64,000 nucleotides of DNA, taken from NCBI GenBank assembly GCA_005883615.1, contig VBEC01000021.1, positions 1 to 64,000 of the forward strand. Direction: 5' to 3'. The notes beneath the pieces were generated by a model. That model worked only from the letters and a program-made list of their open reading frames with translations, was not told the DNA's origin and did no database searches. Below, one piece after another: positions 9,496 to 18,590 of this stretch; the stretch's first letter is position 1; every line of letters begins with the position of its first letter. The DNA comes from Chloroflexota bacterium. Its GTDB lineage: Bacteria; Chloroflexota; Limnocylindria; Limnocylindrales; CSP1-4. Both the position numbers and the translations under genes were made by a program.

Positions 9496-10473
9496 CTACC
9501 TCGCGATGACGAGGTCTCGCCGCCTCCCGAAGCGGTCGATGATCCGATAGAAGTTGCGCTTGCTCAGGCGGTCCCTCTCTTCTGGCGGGACGCTGGAGTA
9601 CTCGCGTTTCTCATGGCGCTGGAGCGGCAGGCCGGCCAGTTGCAGGGCGCGTCGGGGATCCTTTGCCACCCCTTCGTCGCGCAGGACGAGGCTCCACCAG
9701 ATATCCAGATTGCGATAGAACCGGAAATGCTCGTCGAGCGGCCCGCGGTCGACGTAATCGGAGCGCCTGAATCCCTGGACGTAGCCTTCGATGGCGTCGA
9801 CGTCTCCGGCGGCAGCCTCCGCGAAATGCCGCAAATCGCCTGATCGCAGGCCCCATGGACCCGTGACCGCGACGCCGGGATCATCGAGCGCTCCGGTCAG
9901 CGGCGCTACGAAGTCGCCGAGCGGCTCAACGCTGCTGTCGAGGAGGATGACAACGGCGCCCGACGCGCGCCGGATGCCGGCGTTGAGCGCCGCTGCATGG
10001 CCCAGGCGCACGCTCGTCCACACGACCTCCAGCTCGGCGCCGGGGATGGTCCGCTGAGACTGCTCGATGGCGGACTGCTGGTCGCCCGACGGAGCATTCG
10101 CCACGAGCACGATCTGGCTACCGGCTGGCGTGTGTCGTGCGAGCCCTTGAAGCGCCCGGTCGAGATCGTCCGGCCAGTCGGTCGCCGTCAGAATGACCGA
10201 GGCCGCCGTCGTCGCTGGCTCGTCGAGCCTCGACGGAACAGATTGGCTGGAGCCGTACCGGACCTGGTCCCCTACCGCCACGTCCGGCGCGTGGGCCGGT
10301 GTCAGCTCGAAGTCCACGCCTCGATCGACGACTCTCCAACCGGCCGACTCGATCTCGTCGCGGAGCTCGTCGGCTCGACTCCAGTCCCGGTCGGCGCGCG
10401 CTTCCCGTCGTGCATGCGCGAGATCGAGGACGTCCTTTGGTGGGCGTTGTCGCTGGATATGTTGATCGGTCAT
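9496..10473 (-). CDS. GT2-like protein with N-terminal CysS-C-terminal-like helical segment
   Basis: N-term ARREARADRDWSRADELRDEIESAGWRVVDRGVDFEL resembles the CysS C-terminus; then SVILTATDWPDDLDRALQGL...LGHAAALNAGIRRASGAVVILLDSSVEP GT-A-like pattern. Confidence 0.7.
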   Translation of the reverse strand: MTDQHIQRQRPPKDVLDLAHARREARADRDWSRADELRDEIESAGWRVVDRGVDFELTPAHAPDVAVGDQVRYGSSQSVPSRLDEPATTAASVILTATDWPDDLDRALQGLARHTPAGSQIVLVANAPSGDQQSAIEQSQRTIPGAELEVVWTSVRLGHAAALNAGIRRASGAVVILLDSSVEPLGDFVAPLTGALDDPGVAVTGPWGLRSGDLRHFAEAAAGDVDAIEGYVQGFRRSDYVDRGPLDEHFRFYRNLDIWWSLVLRDEGVAKDPRRALQLAGLPLQRHEKREYSSVPPEERDRLSKRNFYRIIDRFGRRRDLVIAR

Positions 10474-10613
10474 GTTCGGTCAGCATGAACCTGCTCGGAC
10501 CAACCGGCAAACGGGCCGGCAATTGTTGAAACGATCAGTTGTAGCGCCAGTGCGGGGGATATGATGCGAGTGGCTTCGTTTGTCTACCGTCGGTTTGTTG
10601 AACCGGGAGGATC

Positions 10614-10928
10614 ATGTTCGTGGCCAGATACAAGCACATCGAGGTCGGCAAACCCGTCGATCTTGCTGAGCTCGCAGCGAAACGACGCGAGAGAAAAGTC
10701 TCAGCACGCCAGCTCGCCATCCAGGAGCGTGACGACGAGATCCGGCGGGCGATCAACGAGGCATCGGCCGCGCCGTCGAGTCAGGCCATCGCCACGATGC
10801 GCGCAGCAGTTAATCGCGTGCTCAAGGAAAGTGAATCAAACGTTCAGATGGGCGTTCGTGGAACGACCATCTATCTGAGCAAATCGCCAATTCCCGGCGG
10901 CCGCGGCCGCGCCCGGCGAGGAAACTGA
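10614..10928 (+). CDS. Hypothetical 104-aa protein with basic C-terminus
   Basis: ATG preceded by GGGAGGA Shine-Dalgarno; no family recognised. Confidence 0.6.
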   Translation: MFVARYKHIEVGKPVDLAELAAKRRERKVSARQLAIQERDDEIRRAINEASAAPSSQAIATMRAAVNRVLKESESNVQMGVRGTTIYLSKSPIPGGRGRARRGN

Positions 10929-10950
10929 GTCGGACTGATTGTCGGACTGA

Positions 10951-11151
10951 TTGACCTGCGAAAACATCTACCTTGCCCGCCGCGCGGCGCACTTCGGGCG
11001 TCTCGTTCAATACGGCCGCTTCGATGAGCTCGATGCCGAGCATTGGCTGGCGGCCTGGGAGCGCGAGGCCGAGACGCGCGCGCTAGATCGACACGCCCCG
11101 ACGTTCCGGCGGGAGGGCGAGGCTTGGATCAAGGAACGCAACCTGATCTGA
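10951..11151 (+). CDS. Small protein with RRAAHF..DELDAEHWLAAWERE motif (TTG start in ORF track)
   Basis: Second copy of the motif at 34365-34470; differences over the shared core mostly at third codon positions. Confidence 0.5.
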   Translation: MTCENIYLARRAAHFGRLVQYGRFDELDAEHWLAAWEREAETRALDRHAPTFRREGEAWIKERNLI

Positions 11152-11194
11152 TCAGCGGGTCCCCGTTTGCGACCCGGACTGAGCGAGGACAGCA

Positions 11195-12004
11195 GTGACA
11201 CTGCTGGCGAGGATAACCGCGCGAGCGCGGGTCCGCCCCCTCCGTCTTCTGATTGCCATCCTGGTGGGCCTGATGTTAACGACCGGTTTCCTCGTGGTTG
11301 CGCCAGCCATGGAGCCGCAGCGCACCACCCCGATTTACGACCCGCCGGTGCTCGCCGGCCAGCAGCTCTGGGGAGCGTGTGCTGGCGGGTTCTATGCTCG
11401 CCACGGGGACACGATCGTGCTCACCTCCACCGGTCACTGCACCAGCGAGGGCACGGTGGCCTACGACCCTGACGGCATGACGGTGCGGGGCGTCTTTGGC
11501 CCGGCCGCCCGCAGCGCCTCGTGCCCGCATCAGGGGCACAAGTGCGCGGCGTCGGACATGAACTACCTGGTGGTCGCCAAGGATCGCATTCCGTGGGGGC
11601 ACCTGAACGTGGTGGACCTCGGCACGGCGGGCTACCGGATCATCCCGCCGGGCACGCGGCCACTCGCCTGCGTTGACATCGCGATCGGTGACCAGGTCGA
11701 GATCGACGGCCGCAACTCCTACCGGAGCGGAACGGTGGCCGAGAAAGGCGAGTATCTCCATCCGGAAGACGGCGACTACTTCCCGTGCATGATCGCCGCG
11801 AACATTCAGGTCGAAGTCGGAGACTCCGGCGGTGCCGTCCTCGTGCGAGGGACCCCGGCGGGGGTCACGAGTCGCAGCTTCGGCGGGGTGCTCGGGTTCA
11901 CGCCATTGGCCGAAGGGATGGCCGAGCTAGGGCTGGATCTCTGCAGCACCCCCGACTGCGGGCTCGCGCCGCCCGTGGCCGATCCGGCGGGAACCGACAA
12001 GTGA
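11195..12004 (+). CDS. Secreted chymotrypsin-like (S1-type) serine protease-like protein
   Basis: N-terminal hydrophobic segment; LTSTGHCTSEGT (His) and VEVGDSGGAVL (Ser) motifs. Confidence 0.75.
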   Translation: MTLLARITARARVRPLRLLIAILVGLMLTTGFLVVAPAMEPQRTTPIYDPPVLAGQQLWGACAGGFYARHGDTIVLTSTGHCTSEGTVAYDPDGMTVRGVFGPAARSASCPHQGHKCAASDMNYLVVAKDRIPWGHLNVVDLGTAGYRIIPPGTRPLACVDIAIGDQVEIDGRNSYRSGTVAEKGEYLHPEDGDYFPCMIAANIQVEVGDSGGAVLVRGTPAGVTSRSFGGVLGFTPLAEGMAELGLDLCSTPDCGLAPPVADPAGTDK

Positions 12005-12439
12005 CCGCATCGTCTGCGGCCGCCCGGGCGCGCGAACGAGGCTCGGCGGCGAGCCCAGGACCACGTGGTATGCGACTTCTCAGGCGCGACCGCCATGCGC
12101 ACTACAACTAGTCCGCGATACGCAACGCCCCGCCGAACGTAGCGCGCCTCAGCCGGCTGAGGGCCCGGGCGGTCGGGTGCCCCAGCCTCGCTGATCCCGG
12201 CCGACATCCTGACCTTGCCGGACCGACATCCCGGCTTTGAGAGGACACGACCCGCTCGATGGCAAGGATTTGACCGGGAACGCCCTGGGGCGCCTCCAAC
12301 CGTGGACTGACGTACGCTAGGCCGCCACACGCTGAGCGGATTGTGTCGCGTGGGCCTTCCCCCGAGATTCCCGATCAGCCCGAGATCTTGCGGCCCTCTG
12401 CGAACGGGTCCAGCAACGAGCGACACCTGGTCCTGTCGA

Positions 12440-12871
12440 CTACCCCTTGGCCTGCAGCCGGGCGAGGAGCTCCATCATGGCCGGTGACAGGTCGGTGTGG
12501 TGATGGACGACCTTCCACCCGCCCTCTTCCCGGCGATAGATGTTCGTGACGCGCTGGTCGATGGCGACCTGCTCTCCGGCCATGGTGCCGTGGCCGCGCT
12601 CCACTCCCACCTCGTACGCGGTGTCACCAGCCACCGACAGCAGCTGGTCGGTCAGCGTGACCTGGCCGTCGGAGGCGATCGAGGCGACCTGGTCCCACAC
12701 GGGGCGGATGTTGTCCCAGCCCACCTCGCGTCCACCGATCGGGTGCATGGTCGTCGCGGTCGCGTCGTGCGACCAGATGGCATCCATGGAGCCCGTATGG
12801 CCGGTGAGCATCTGGTTCAACGCCGCGTAGAACTGCGCCGATGCTGCCTTAGCCTCGTCGTATGCCGACAT
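12440..12871 (-). CDS. NTF2-like/SnoaL-type (DUF4440-like) protein
   Basis: AKAASAQFYAALNQMLTGHTGSMDAIWSHDATATTMHPIGGREVGWDNIRPVW...WKVVHHHTDLS. Confidence 0.8.
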   Translation of the reverse strand: MSAYDEAKAASAQFYAALNQMLTGHTGSMDAIWSHDATATTMHPIGGREVGWDNIRPVWDQVASIASDGQVTLTDQLLSVAGDTAYEVGVERGHGTMAGEQVAIDQRVTNIYRREEGGWKVVHHHTDLSPAMMELLARLQAKG

Positions 12872-13414
12872 GTACCGCCTCCCGTGCTGTGACCAAACGT
12901 CGGCAGAGTTCGGAGGGTTTCACGCCCTTGTGCCAGCGCGCGAGGACGAGCTGATCTAGCGGGCGCGTCCCTCCTCTCCGCCGGAGTGCATTGTGCGCGC
13001 TCGGTGCCCCCCGGTGTGAAGAGTAGTCCGTGCGCCGATTGTCTTGCGCCCCTCTGAAAAACTGCGCCCCCAAATCGAGCCGGGCGAGCGCGGCTCGTCC
13101 AAAGGTCCGGGATCGACTCGCCAGAGACCGCGGTAACCTGCGACTCGGGTCGCGGTTGCGGTCTCGAAAACTGGTTCCGGGGGCAGGATCTCGGGCCGAC
13201 CGCGGCCCTACTGCCGAACCTGGACAGGCGACAAGCCGTGGAGCTGATCCGCCGTCCCGCCGCCGGCATCGCTTGGTGTCGCGAGTCGCTGCAAGGGTTA
13301 GCGGCGTCCGCGCAATCGAGGAAGCGCCGGATCATTGCCTCGAGCCTGGGGCGTTCATCTCTACGATGACGTTCGAAGCGCCTCATCGACTCGGCGCGAA
13401 ATTCTTCGGGCTTC

Positions 13415-13921
13415 TCAACGCCTAGGTAACTCAGGGGGTGACAGTTCCCCAGCGAGCATCTCTAGGAACCAACGTGCGGTCCGGCGAGCGACGAAGTGCA
13501 GGAGTGCCCCGTCGATCAGCAGGCCGACGCCTCCGAGTGGTGGCGTGTAAAGGCCGGTTAGCGAAAGCCCGGACGGGTTGATCCTGAGCAGCCCCGCGAA
13601 TACGGGAAAGAGCGGCGCGAGGCTGGACGAACTCCATTCGATCTCGACTTCGCAGCCACCCGGGAGGGTGCGCGCCGGGCCGAGATCCACGTAGGTCGCC
13701 TTGCGGAACAAGAGTGTCCTGCTTCCCTGCGACACTGGAAAGGCCAGATCGGTCAGGTATCTGTGACGGTCGAACCGGGAGCTCTCGACGACCGTGCCCA
13801 GCCAGTCCGGCGCTTCGAGCCTTCGACAGGCAGCCGCCGGGTCGAGTTCGACGGAATGCGTGGCCGACAGCCTGGCGACGCGGTCGGAGGTGACCTCAGT
13901 CACTCGGTCAGGCTGTGGCAT
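13415..13921 (-). CDS. Hypothetical protein, SRPBCC-like by eye
   Basis: 168-aa ORF with coherent composition; no definite motif. Confidence 0.45.
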   Translation of the reverse strand: MPQPDRVTEVTSDRVARLSATHSVELDPAAACRRLEAPDWLGTVVESSRFDRHRYLTDLAFPVSQGSRTLLFRKATYVDLGPARTLPGGCEVEIEWSSSSLAPLFPVFAGLLRINPSGLSLTGLYTPPLGGVGLLIDGALLHFVARRTARWFLEMLAGELSPPELPRR

Positions 13922-13995
13922 GCCCAGGGACCTCGAATCCAGGGTGGCTCCCTACCGAGTCGGGGCGACGTGTCGGGGACATAGACAACCAGCCG

Positions 13996-14286
13996 TCACG
14001 GGCTCCAGTAATCGGATCGTGGGATCCGCCGTTTGATGTCAGCATCGGCCTCGACGACGAGCGCGAGTTTACTTTCAATCGTCGTCAGGGCGGCCTGCGT
14101 CGCGGCGTCGACGGGCGCTTGGACGAGCTCGGACAGATGGTTGAACTCATCCGCGGACAGATAGTCGCTGGCGAACGGCTGGACAACATCAAGGGCGACG
14201 CCAAGGAGGGCATCGGCGACTCGCCCGCGAGCGTGAACGGAATGCAGCCGCGCCCGCAGGCGGCCGGAGTCTGGAAGAGTGAGCAT
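13996..14286 (-). CDS. Hypothetical small protein
   Basis: MLTLPDSGRLRARLHSVHARGRVADALLGVALDVVQPF..., coherent helical composition. Confidence 0.45.
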   Translation of the reverse strand: MLTLPDSGRLRARLHSVHARGRVADALLGVALDVVQPFASDYLSADEFNHLSELVQAPVDAATQAALTTIESKLALVVEADADIKRRIPRSDYWSP

Positions 14287-14348
14287 CGATGGCCTCCTGG
14301 ATCTGTGGCAGTCGTCCCGTTGCAATGCGCGTTAACGGTTTTGGTCGA

Positions 14349-15257
14349 TCAGGGGCCGACCGTCAGATCGACCGTCCCTTTCATGCCGGCCTCGTAGTGG
14401 CCGGGCACGTGACACGCGAAGGCATAGGCCGCGCTGGTTGTGGGGAACGTGTACGTCAACTCGGCGACATGGCCGCCGTCGATGTCGGCGACTTCCCTGA
14501 CTGACTTGCCGTCGACCTGGTTGGCCGCCACGCCGGTCTCAGGGCCGACCTGGAACTCGTGGGTCGCGGCGCCCGCGTTGATGAGCACGAACGACACCGT
14601 CTCTCCGGGGGCTGCCGATTCGGTGGACGGGTCGAACTTCAGTGCATCGGTCATGGTGATCGGGGCGATCCGCGGCACCTTCGTCGTGCCCACGCTCGGG
14701 AGACCGGGTCCGACTACCTGGACGTAGCCGAGCATCCCGTGCTCGTAGTGACCAGGCGCGTGGCAGGCAAAAGCGAAGGGGCCCGGTCCCGTGAAGGTGT
14801 ATGTCAGCTTCTTGGTCTGGCCGGCCTTGATGCCGGCGATCTCCGGCGTGCCCTCCACGTCGCCGAACGCCGCTTTCTGGGGCCCGACCATGAACTCGTG
14901 CTCGGCCTTGCCCGCGTTCGCGATCTCGAACGTCACGGTTTCGCCAGCAGCCACGATGAGGAAGTTCGGGGCGAAGAGCAGCTTGTCGTTGGTGTCAACG
15001 TGAATCAGCCGAGGAGCTGACTTCGTGCCAGGCGTGAACCCCAACGCAGTCGCCAAGGGCATCGGCGAAACAGCGAGGCTCGGGGCTGCGGGCTTTCCGG
15101 ACGCGGATGCTTCGGAGGGTCCGGGCGATGCCGTGCTGAAGGTAAAGGCCGGCGCTGGGGCGGCGGACGAGCAGCTAGCAAGGACGAGCCCGAGGCTGGC
15201 AAGAGCGGCGAGCCAGGCTCCGCCGCGGCTCCGAGACGGCGCATGCGCGGATGGCAC
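14349..15257 (-). CDS. Lipoprotein with two tandem cupredoxin (plastocyanin-like) domains
   Basis: GTG start at 15257; lipobox LVLASCSS; two copies of HEF...FACH.PGHYE.GM type-1 copper ligands. Confidence 0.85.
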   Translation of the reverse strand: MPSAHAPSRSRGGAWLAALASLGLVLASCSSAAPAPAFTFSTASPGPSEASASGKPAAPSLAVSPMPLATALGFTPGTKSAPRLIHVDTNDKLLFAPNFLIVAAGETVTFEIANAGKAEHEFMVGPQKAAFGDVEGTPEIAGIKAGQTKKLTYTFTGPGPFAFACHAPGHYEHGMLGYVQVVGPGLPSVGTTKVPRIAPITMTDALKFDPSTESAAPGETVSFVLINAGAATHEFQVGPETGVAANQVDGKSVREVADIDGGHVAELTYTFPTTSAAYAFACHVPGHYEAGMKGTVDLTVGP

Positions 15258-15510
15258 GAGTGTGTCCTTCCTGGGCGGGACGATCCGCCGTGATGATCCG
15301 GCCCCAGCAAGGGCACGGGACGTCCACGGTCGTGTGCGTCCGCCGAAGTACAGCGCTCCCCGGGCCGCGTCGGCAGGGCCGATGGGCCCCAAAGAGCAGG
15401 CCAAAGGGCCCATGGCCGTATCGGAGTAGAACCTTAGTGACGTCCGGCCTACGGGCAACGTGGGGGCCAGAGGTCCCGAAGGCGGGAGCAACGCTGCTAG
15501 GCTCGCAGCC

Positions 15511-16692
15511 ATGGCTCCTCGTCATCCTTCCGGGATCAGTTCCGATGAGTCTCTCGACGCAGCCGCGCTGAATGCCGTCGACGAGGCCGCCCGTGCGATC
15601 GCCGGACTGCTCGACATTGAGGAAGCACTCCAACTCATCGTCGAGCGAGTCCGGACGCTCGTTGGCGCACGCTACGCGGCGCTCGGGATCGTGGGCGCTG
15701 ACGATAGGATCCAGCGCTTCATCACGAGCGGGATGAGCCACCTCCAGCGGGAGGCCATCGGGCCGCTGCCGCGCGGACGAGGCCTCCTAGGGCTGATCAT
15801 CCGCGAGGGAAGCTCGTACCGGATCCCGGACATCGCGGCTCACCCCGGCAGCTCCGGCTTTCCGGCGAACCACCCGCCGATGACGTCGTTCCTCGGGGTC
15901 CCGGTCACTTCGCGCGGCCGGTCCATCGGAAACTTCTACCTGACCGACAAGGCCGGCGCTACCGAGTTCACCGCGGACGATCAGCGGCTTGTCGAGCTGT
16001 TCGCCCTCCACGCGGGCATCGCGATCGACAATGCACGACTGCATCAGCAGGCTGCCGAGTACGCGATCGTGCAGGAGCGGGACCGGATCGGTCGCGATCT
16101 GCATGACGGGATCATCCAGTCGCTCTACGCCGTGTCGCTCTCGCTCGAGGATGTCCCAGAGATGATGGTTTCATCTCCGGGCGAGGCCGAGGGCCGCGTC
16201 GACGCGGCGATCGACTCCCTGCAGGCCTCGATTCGCGAGTTACGAAATTTCATTTACGGTCTCCGGCCGGAGACGTTCAACGGTGCCGACGTCCCTGCCG
16301 GCATCCTCGCCCTCGGCGAGCAGTTCCGATACAACACGCTTGTCGAGATCGACATCGACGTCGATCCCGAGGCGGGTCGGGACCTTTCGCCAGAGCGCGG
16401 AGCCGAGCTACTCCAGCTCGTTCGCGAATCCCTGAGCAACGCAGCGCGCCATGCGCGGGCCCGCCATGTCGTCGTGACATTTCGCCAGGACGCGGGAGCG
16501 CCGATGCTCATCGTGGCCGACGATGGTGTCGGCTTCGACGTCTCCGCTCGCGTGGCCGCCGGCCATCAGGGCCTCGCCAATATGGAAGCCCGGGCCCTGG
16601 CGATCGGGGCAACGATGCGAGTGGAGAGCGCCGGGGGCGAGGGCACACGTATCATCGTGGCGTTGCCCACCCGGCATCCTGATGCGAAGTGA
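15511..16692 (+). CDS. GAF-domain sensor histidine kinase, NarX/DesK-like (HisKA_3)
   Basis: GAF N-terminus; ERDRIGRDLHDGIIQSLYAVSL H-box; LVRESLSNAARHARARHV; ADDGVGFD; HQGLANMEARA. Confidence 0.9.
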   Translation: MAPRHPSGISSDESLDAAALNAVDEAARAIAGLLDIEEALQLIVERVRTLVGARYAALGIVGADDRIQRFITSGMSHLQREAIGPLPRGRGLLGLIIREGSSYRIPDIAAHPGSSGFPANHPPMTSFLGVPVTSRGRSIGNFYLTDKAGATEFTADDQRLVELFALHAGIAIDNARLHQQAAEYAIVQERDRIGRDLHDGIIQSLYAVSLSLEDVPEMMVSSPGEAEGRVDAAIDSLQASIRELRNFIYGLRPETFNGADVPAGILALGEQFRYNTLVEIDIDVDPEAGRDLSPERGAELLQLVRESLSNAARHARARHVVVTFRQDAGAPMLIVADDGVGFDVSARVAAGHQGLANMEARALAIGATMRVESAGGEGTRIIVALPTRHPDAK

Positions 16693-17369
16693 CGATGCCC
16701 GACACCCAACCTGCCCGCCGTCTGCGCGTGCTCGTCGTTGACGACCATGAGGTCGTTCGACAAGGCCTGGTCGCCCTGCTCGACCGCAGGCCGGGATTCG
16801 AGGTGGTCGCCCAGGCCGGCTCCGTTGCCGAGTCGATCGACCACGCGCGCCTTCACCGGCCCGACATCGTCGTCATGGACGTCCGCCTGCCAGATGGGTC
16901 GGGCGTGGAGGCCTGCCGCGCGATCCGCGACCAGCTGCCCGAAACGCGGGTGATCATGTTCACTTCATTTCCCGACGACGAAGCCGTGCTCTCCGCGATC
17001 GTCGCGGGGGCTTCTGGTTACCTCCTCAAGCAGATCCGCGCGCGGGACCTCGTCGCGGCCCTTGAGGCCGTTGGGCGCGGCGAATCCCTGCTCGACCCCG
17101 CCGTCACGGAGCGGGTCCTGGAGCGCGTCCGACGGATCGCGGCGGGTGACGCGAACGACGAGCTGTCGGTCCTCACCCCCCAGGAGCGGAAGATCCTAAT
17201 GCTGGTGGCCGAAGGCAAGACGAACAAGGAGATCGCGGCCGACGTGTTCCTGTCTGACAAGACGGTCAAGAACTACGTCAGCTCCATTCTGTCCAAGCTC
17301 AACCTCGAGCGGCGGGCGCAGGCGGCGGCCTTCGTCGCCAGGCAGCGAAGCGACCGGGGCGGGATCTAG
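16689..17369 (+). CDS. NarL/LuxR-family response regulator
   Basis: VLVVDDHEVVRQGLVALLD...VMDVRLPDGSG...LTPQERKILMLVAEGKTNKEIAADVFLSDKTVKNYVSSILSKL; GTG start overlaps kinase stop. Confidence 0.95.
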   Translation: MTMPDTQPARRLRVLVVDDHEVVRQGLVALLDRRPGFEVVAQAGSVAESIDHARLHRPDIVVMDVRLPDGSGVEACRAIRDQLPETRVIMFTSFPDDEAVLSAIVAGASGYLLKQIRARDLVAALEAVGRGESLLDPAVTERVLERVRRIAAGDANDELSVLTPQERKILMLVAEGKTNKEIAADVFLSDKTVKNYVSSILSKLNLERRAQAAAFVARQRSDRGGI

Positions 17370-17542
17370 CCAGGGCTTCGCCCACGCGACCTTCGTGGCA
17401 CAGGCCAAGTGGGCCGCTTGGCCCGACGTTTTGTGACCGGCGGCACGGTCCCCGGAGCACATCCAAAGCCGACGATGACATCGAGTTCGACGACCGACTC
17501 GGGACAGCCAAGCGGCGCACCGGGCTCGAGCGGAAGGAACAC

Positions 17543-18061
17543 ATGATGGACAAGGCGAAGGGACTTGCCGCACTGCGGATCCTGCTCGGTGCTGGTTTCC
17601 TGTATGCAGGGCTCGAGAAGGTCTTCGACTTCGCTGGGTCGGGCAAGGCGTTCACCGCGGCCGGCTTCCTGAAGTTCGGGACGAACGGCAGCCTTCCCGG
17701 GTCGGACCCGAAGGCGATCGTCAACCCGACCCACGACCTGTGGGTCTCCATCGCCGGCAATCCCGGGCTGATCAACGTCATCAACTCGCTGGTCGTCATT
17801 GGCGAAGTCGCAATTGGGGTCGCCCTGATCCTTGGCATCGCGACTCGCTTCGCCGGCGTAATGGGCGCCCTCATGATGGGGTTCATCACCTTGGCGGCGT
17901 GGAGCTTCGCGTTCGGTCCCGTGAACGAGACGATGCTCTACGCGGCGGTGGCGCTCTACCTGGCCTACGCCCAGGCGGGCCTTGCCTACGGGTTCGACGC
18001 GATCATCGAGAAGACCGAGATCGTCACCCATCGCCCGGCGCTGCACTACCTGCTCGGATAG
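17543..18061 (+). CDS. DoxX-family membrane protein
   Basis: GLAALRILLGAGFLYAGLEKVFDF... four-TM DoxX pattern. Confidence 0.85.
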   Translation: MMDKAKGLAALRILLGAGFLYAGLEKVFDFAGSGKAFTAAGFLKFGTNGSLPGSDPKAIVNPTHDLWVSIAGNPGLINVINSLVVIGEVAIGVALILGIATRFAGVMGALMMGFITLAAWSFAFGPVNETMLYAAVALYLAYAQAGLAYGFDAIIEKTEIVTHRPALHYLLG

Positions 18062-18103
18062 CGATCCGGGGCCTTCCGGTCGGGCCGCGACCTCGGCAGC
18101 ATC

Positions 18104-18134
18104 AACCAGCGGATCCGCTGAGGATCCGCTGGTT
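18104..18134 (+). terminator. Rho-independent-like hairpin downstream of doxX
   Basis: AACCAGCGGATCC-GCTGA-GGATCCGCTGGTT: 13-bp perfect stem, 5-nt loop, followed by CCTTCTACTTCT. Confidence 0.7.
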
Positions 18135-18434
18135 CCTTCTACTTCTAGGCGTGTGAACGGTCCGGCGGTCGGACCTTGACCACCGCGAGCAGCACGGCGA
18201 CGGAGGGCGATCAGGCTCCGCTCCTCTGCGCGGGAGCTACGCGGTCTCACAAATATCTCTCGCGGCGAAGAGCCCTCGTCGGCCTAGCAGGGTCCGCGGT
18301 ACGGGCAGCCTCTACCCCCACCGGTTGGTCATCGTCGCCACTCGTCGCCGGTCAACGACGAAGCGAGGGCGTCGATGTCGTCGTTAGACTCGAGGCCCGC
18401 CAGTTCTTTGCGGGCCTCCGGAACCGTATGGCAA

Positions 18435-18510
18435 TGGCGCCCCCGGACGGACTCGAACCGCCGACGCAGGCCTTAGGACGGCCTCGCTCTGTCCACTGAG
18501 CTACGGGGGC
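18435..18510 (-). tRNA. tRNA-Arg (anticodon CCT), CCA encoded
   Basis: Minus strand GCCCCCGTAGCTCAGTGGACAGAGCGAGGCCGTCCTAAGGCCTGCGTCGGCGGTTCGAGTCCGTCCGGGGGCGCCA; 7-bp acceptor, anticodon stem AGGCC/GGCCT, loop GTCCTAA. Confidence 0.95.
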
Positions 18511-18590
18511 GCGCGAACGAATCGTACAGCCTTCGTTTGCGCGATCAGCGGAAGACCAGCGCGCGGCCTCTTCTACGAGGGCCACGTACC

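Noticed and set aside
12872-13414. Possible extra gene in the 12.9-13.4 kb interval
   Set aside because: Several overlapping frames with mixed composition and no SD or motif; cannot choose a frame, treated as probably non-coding or decayed.
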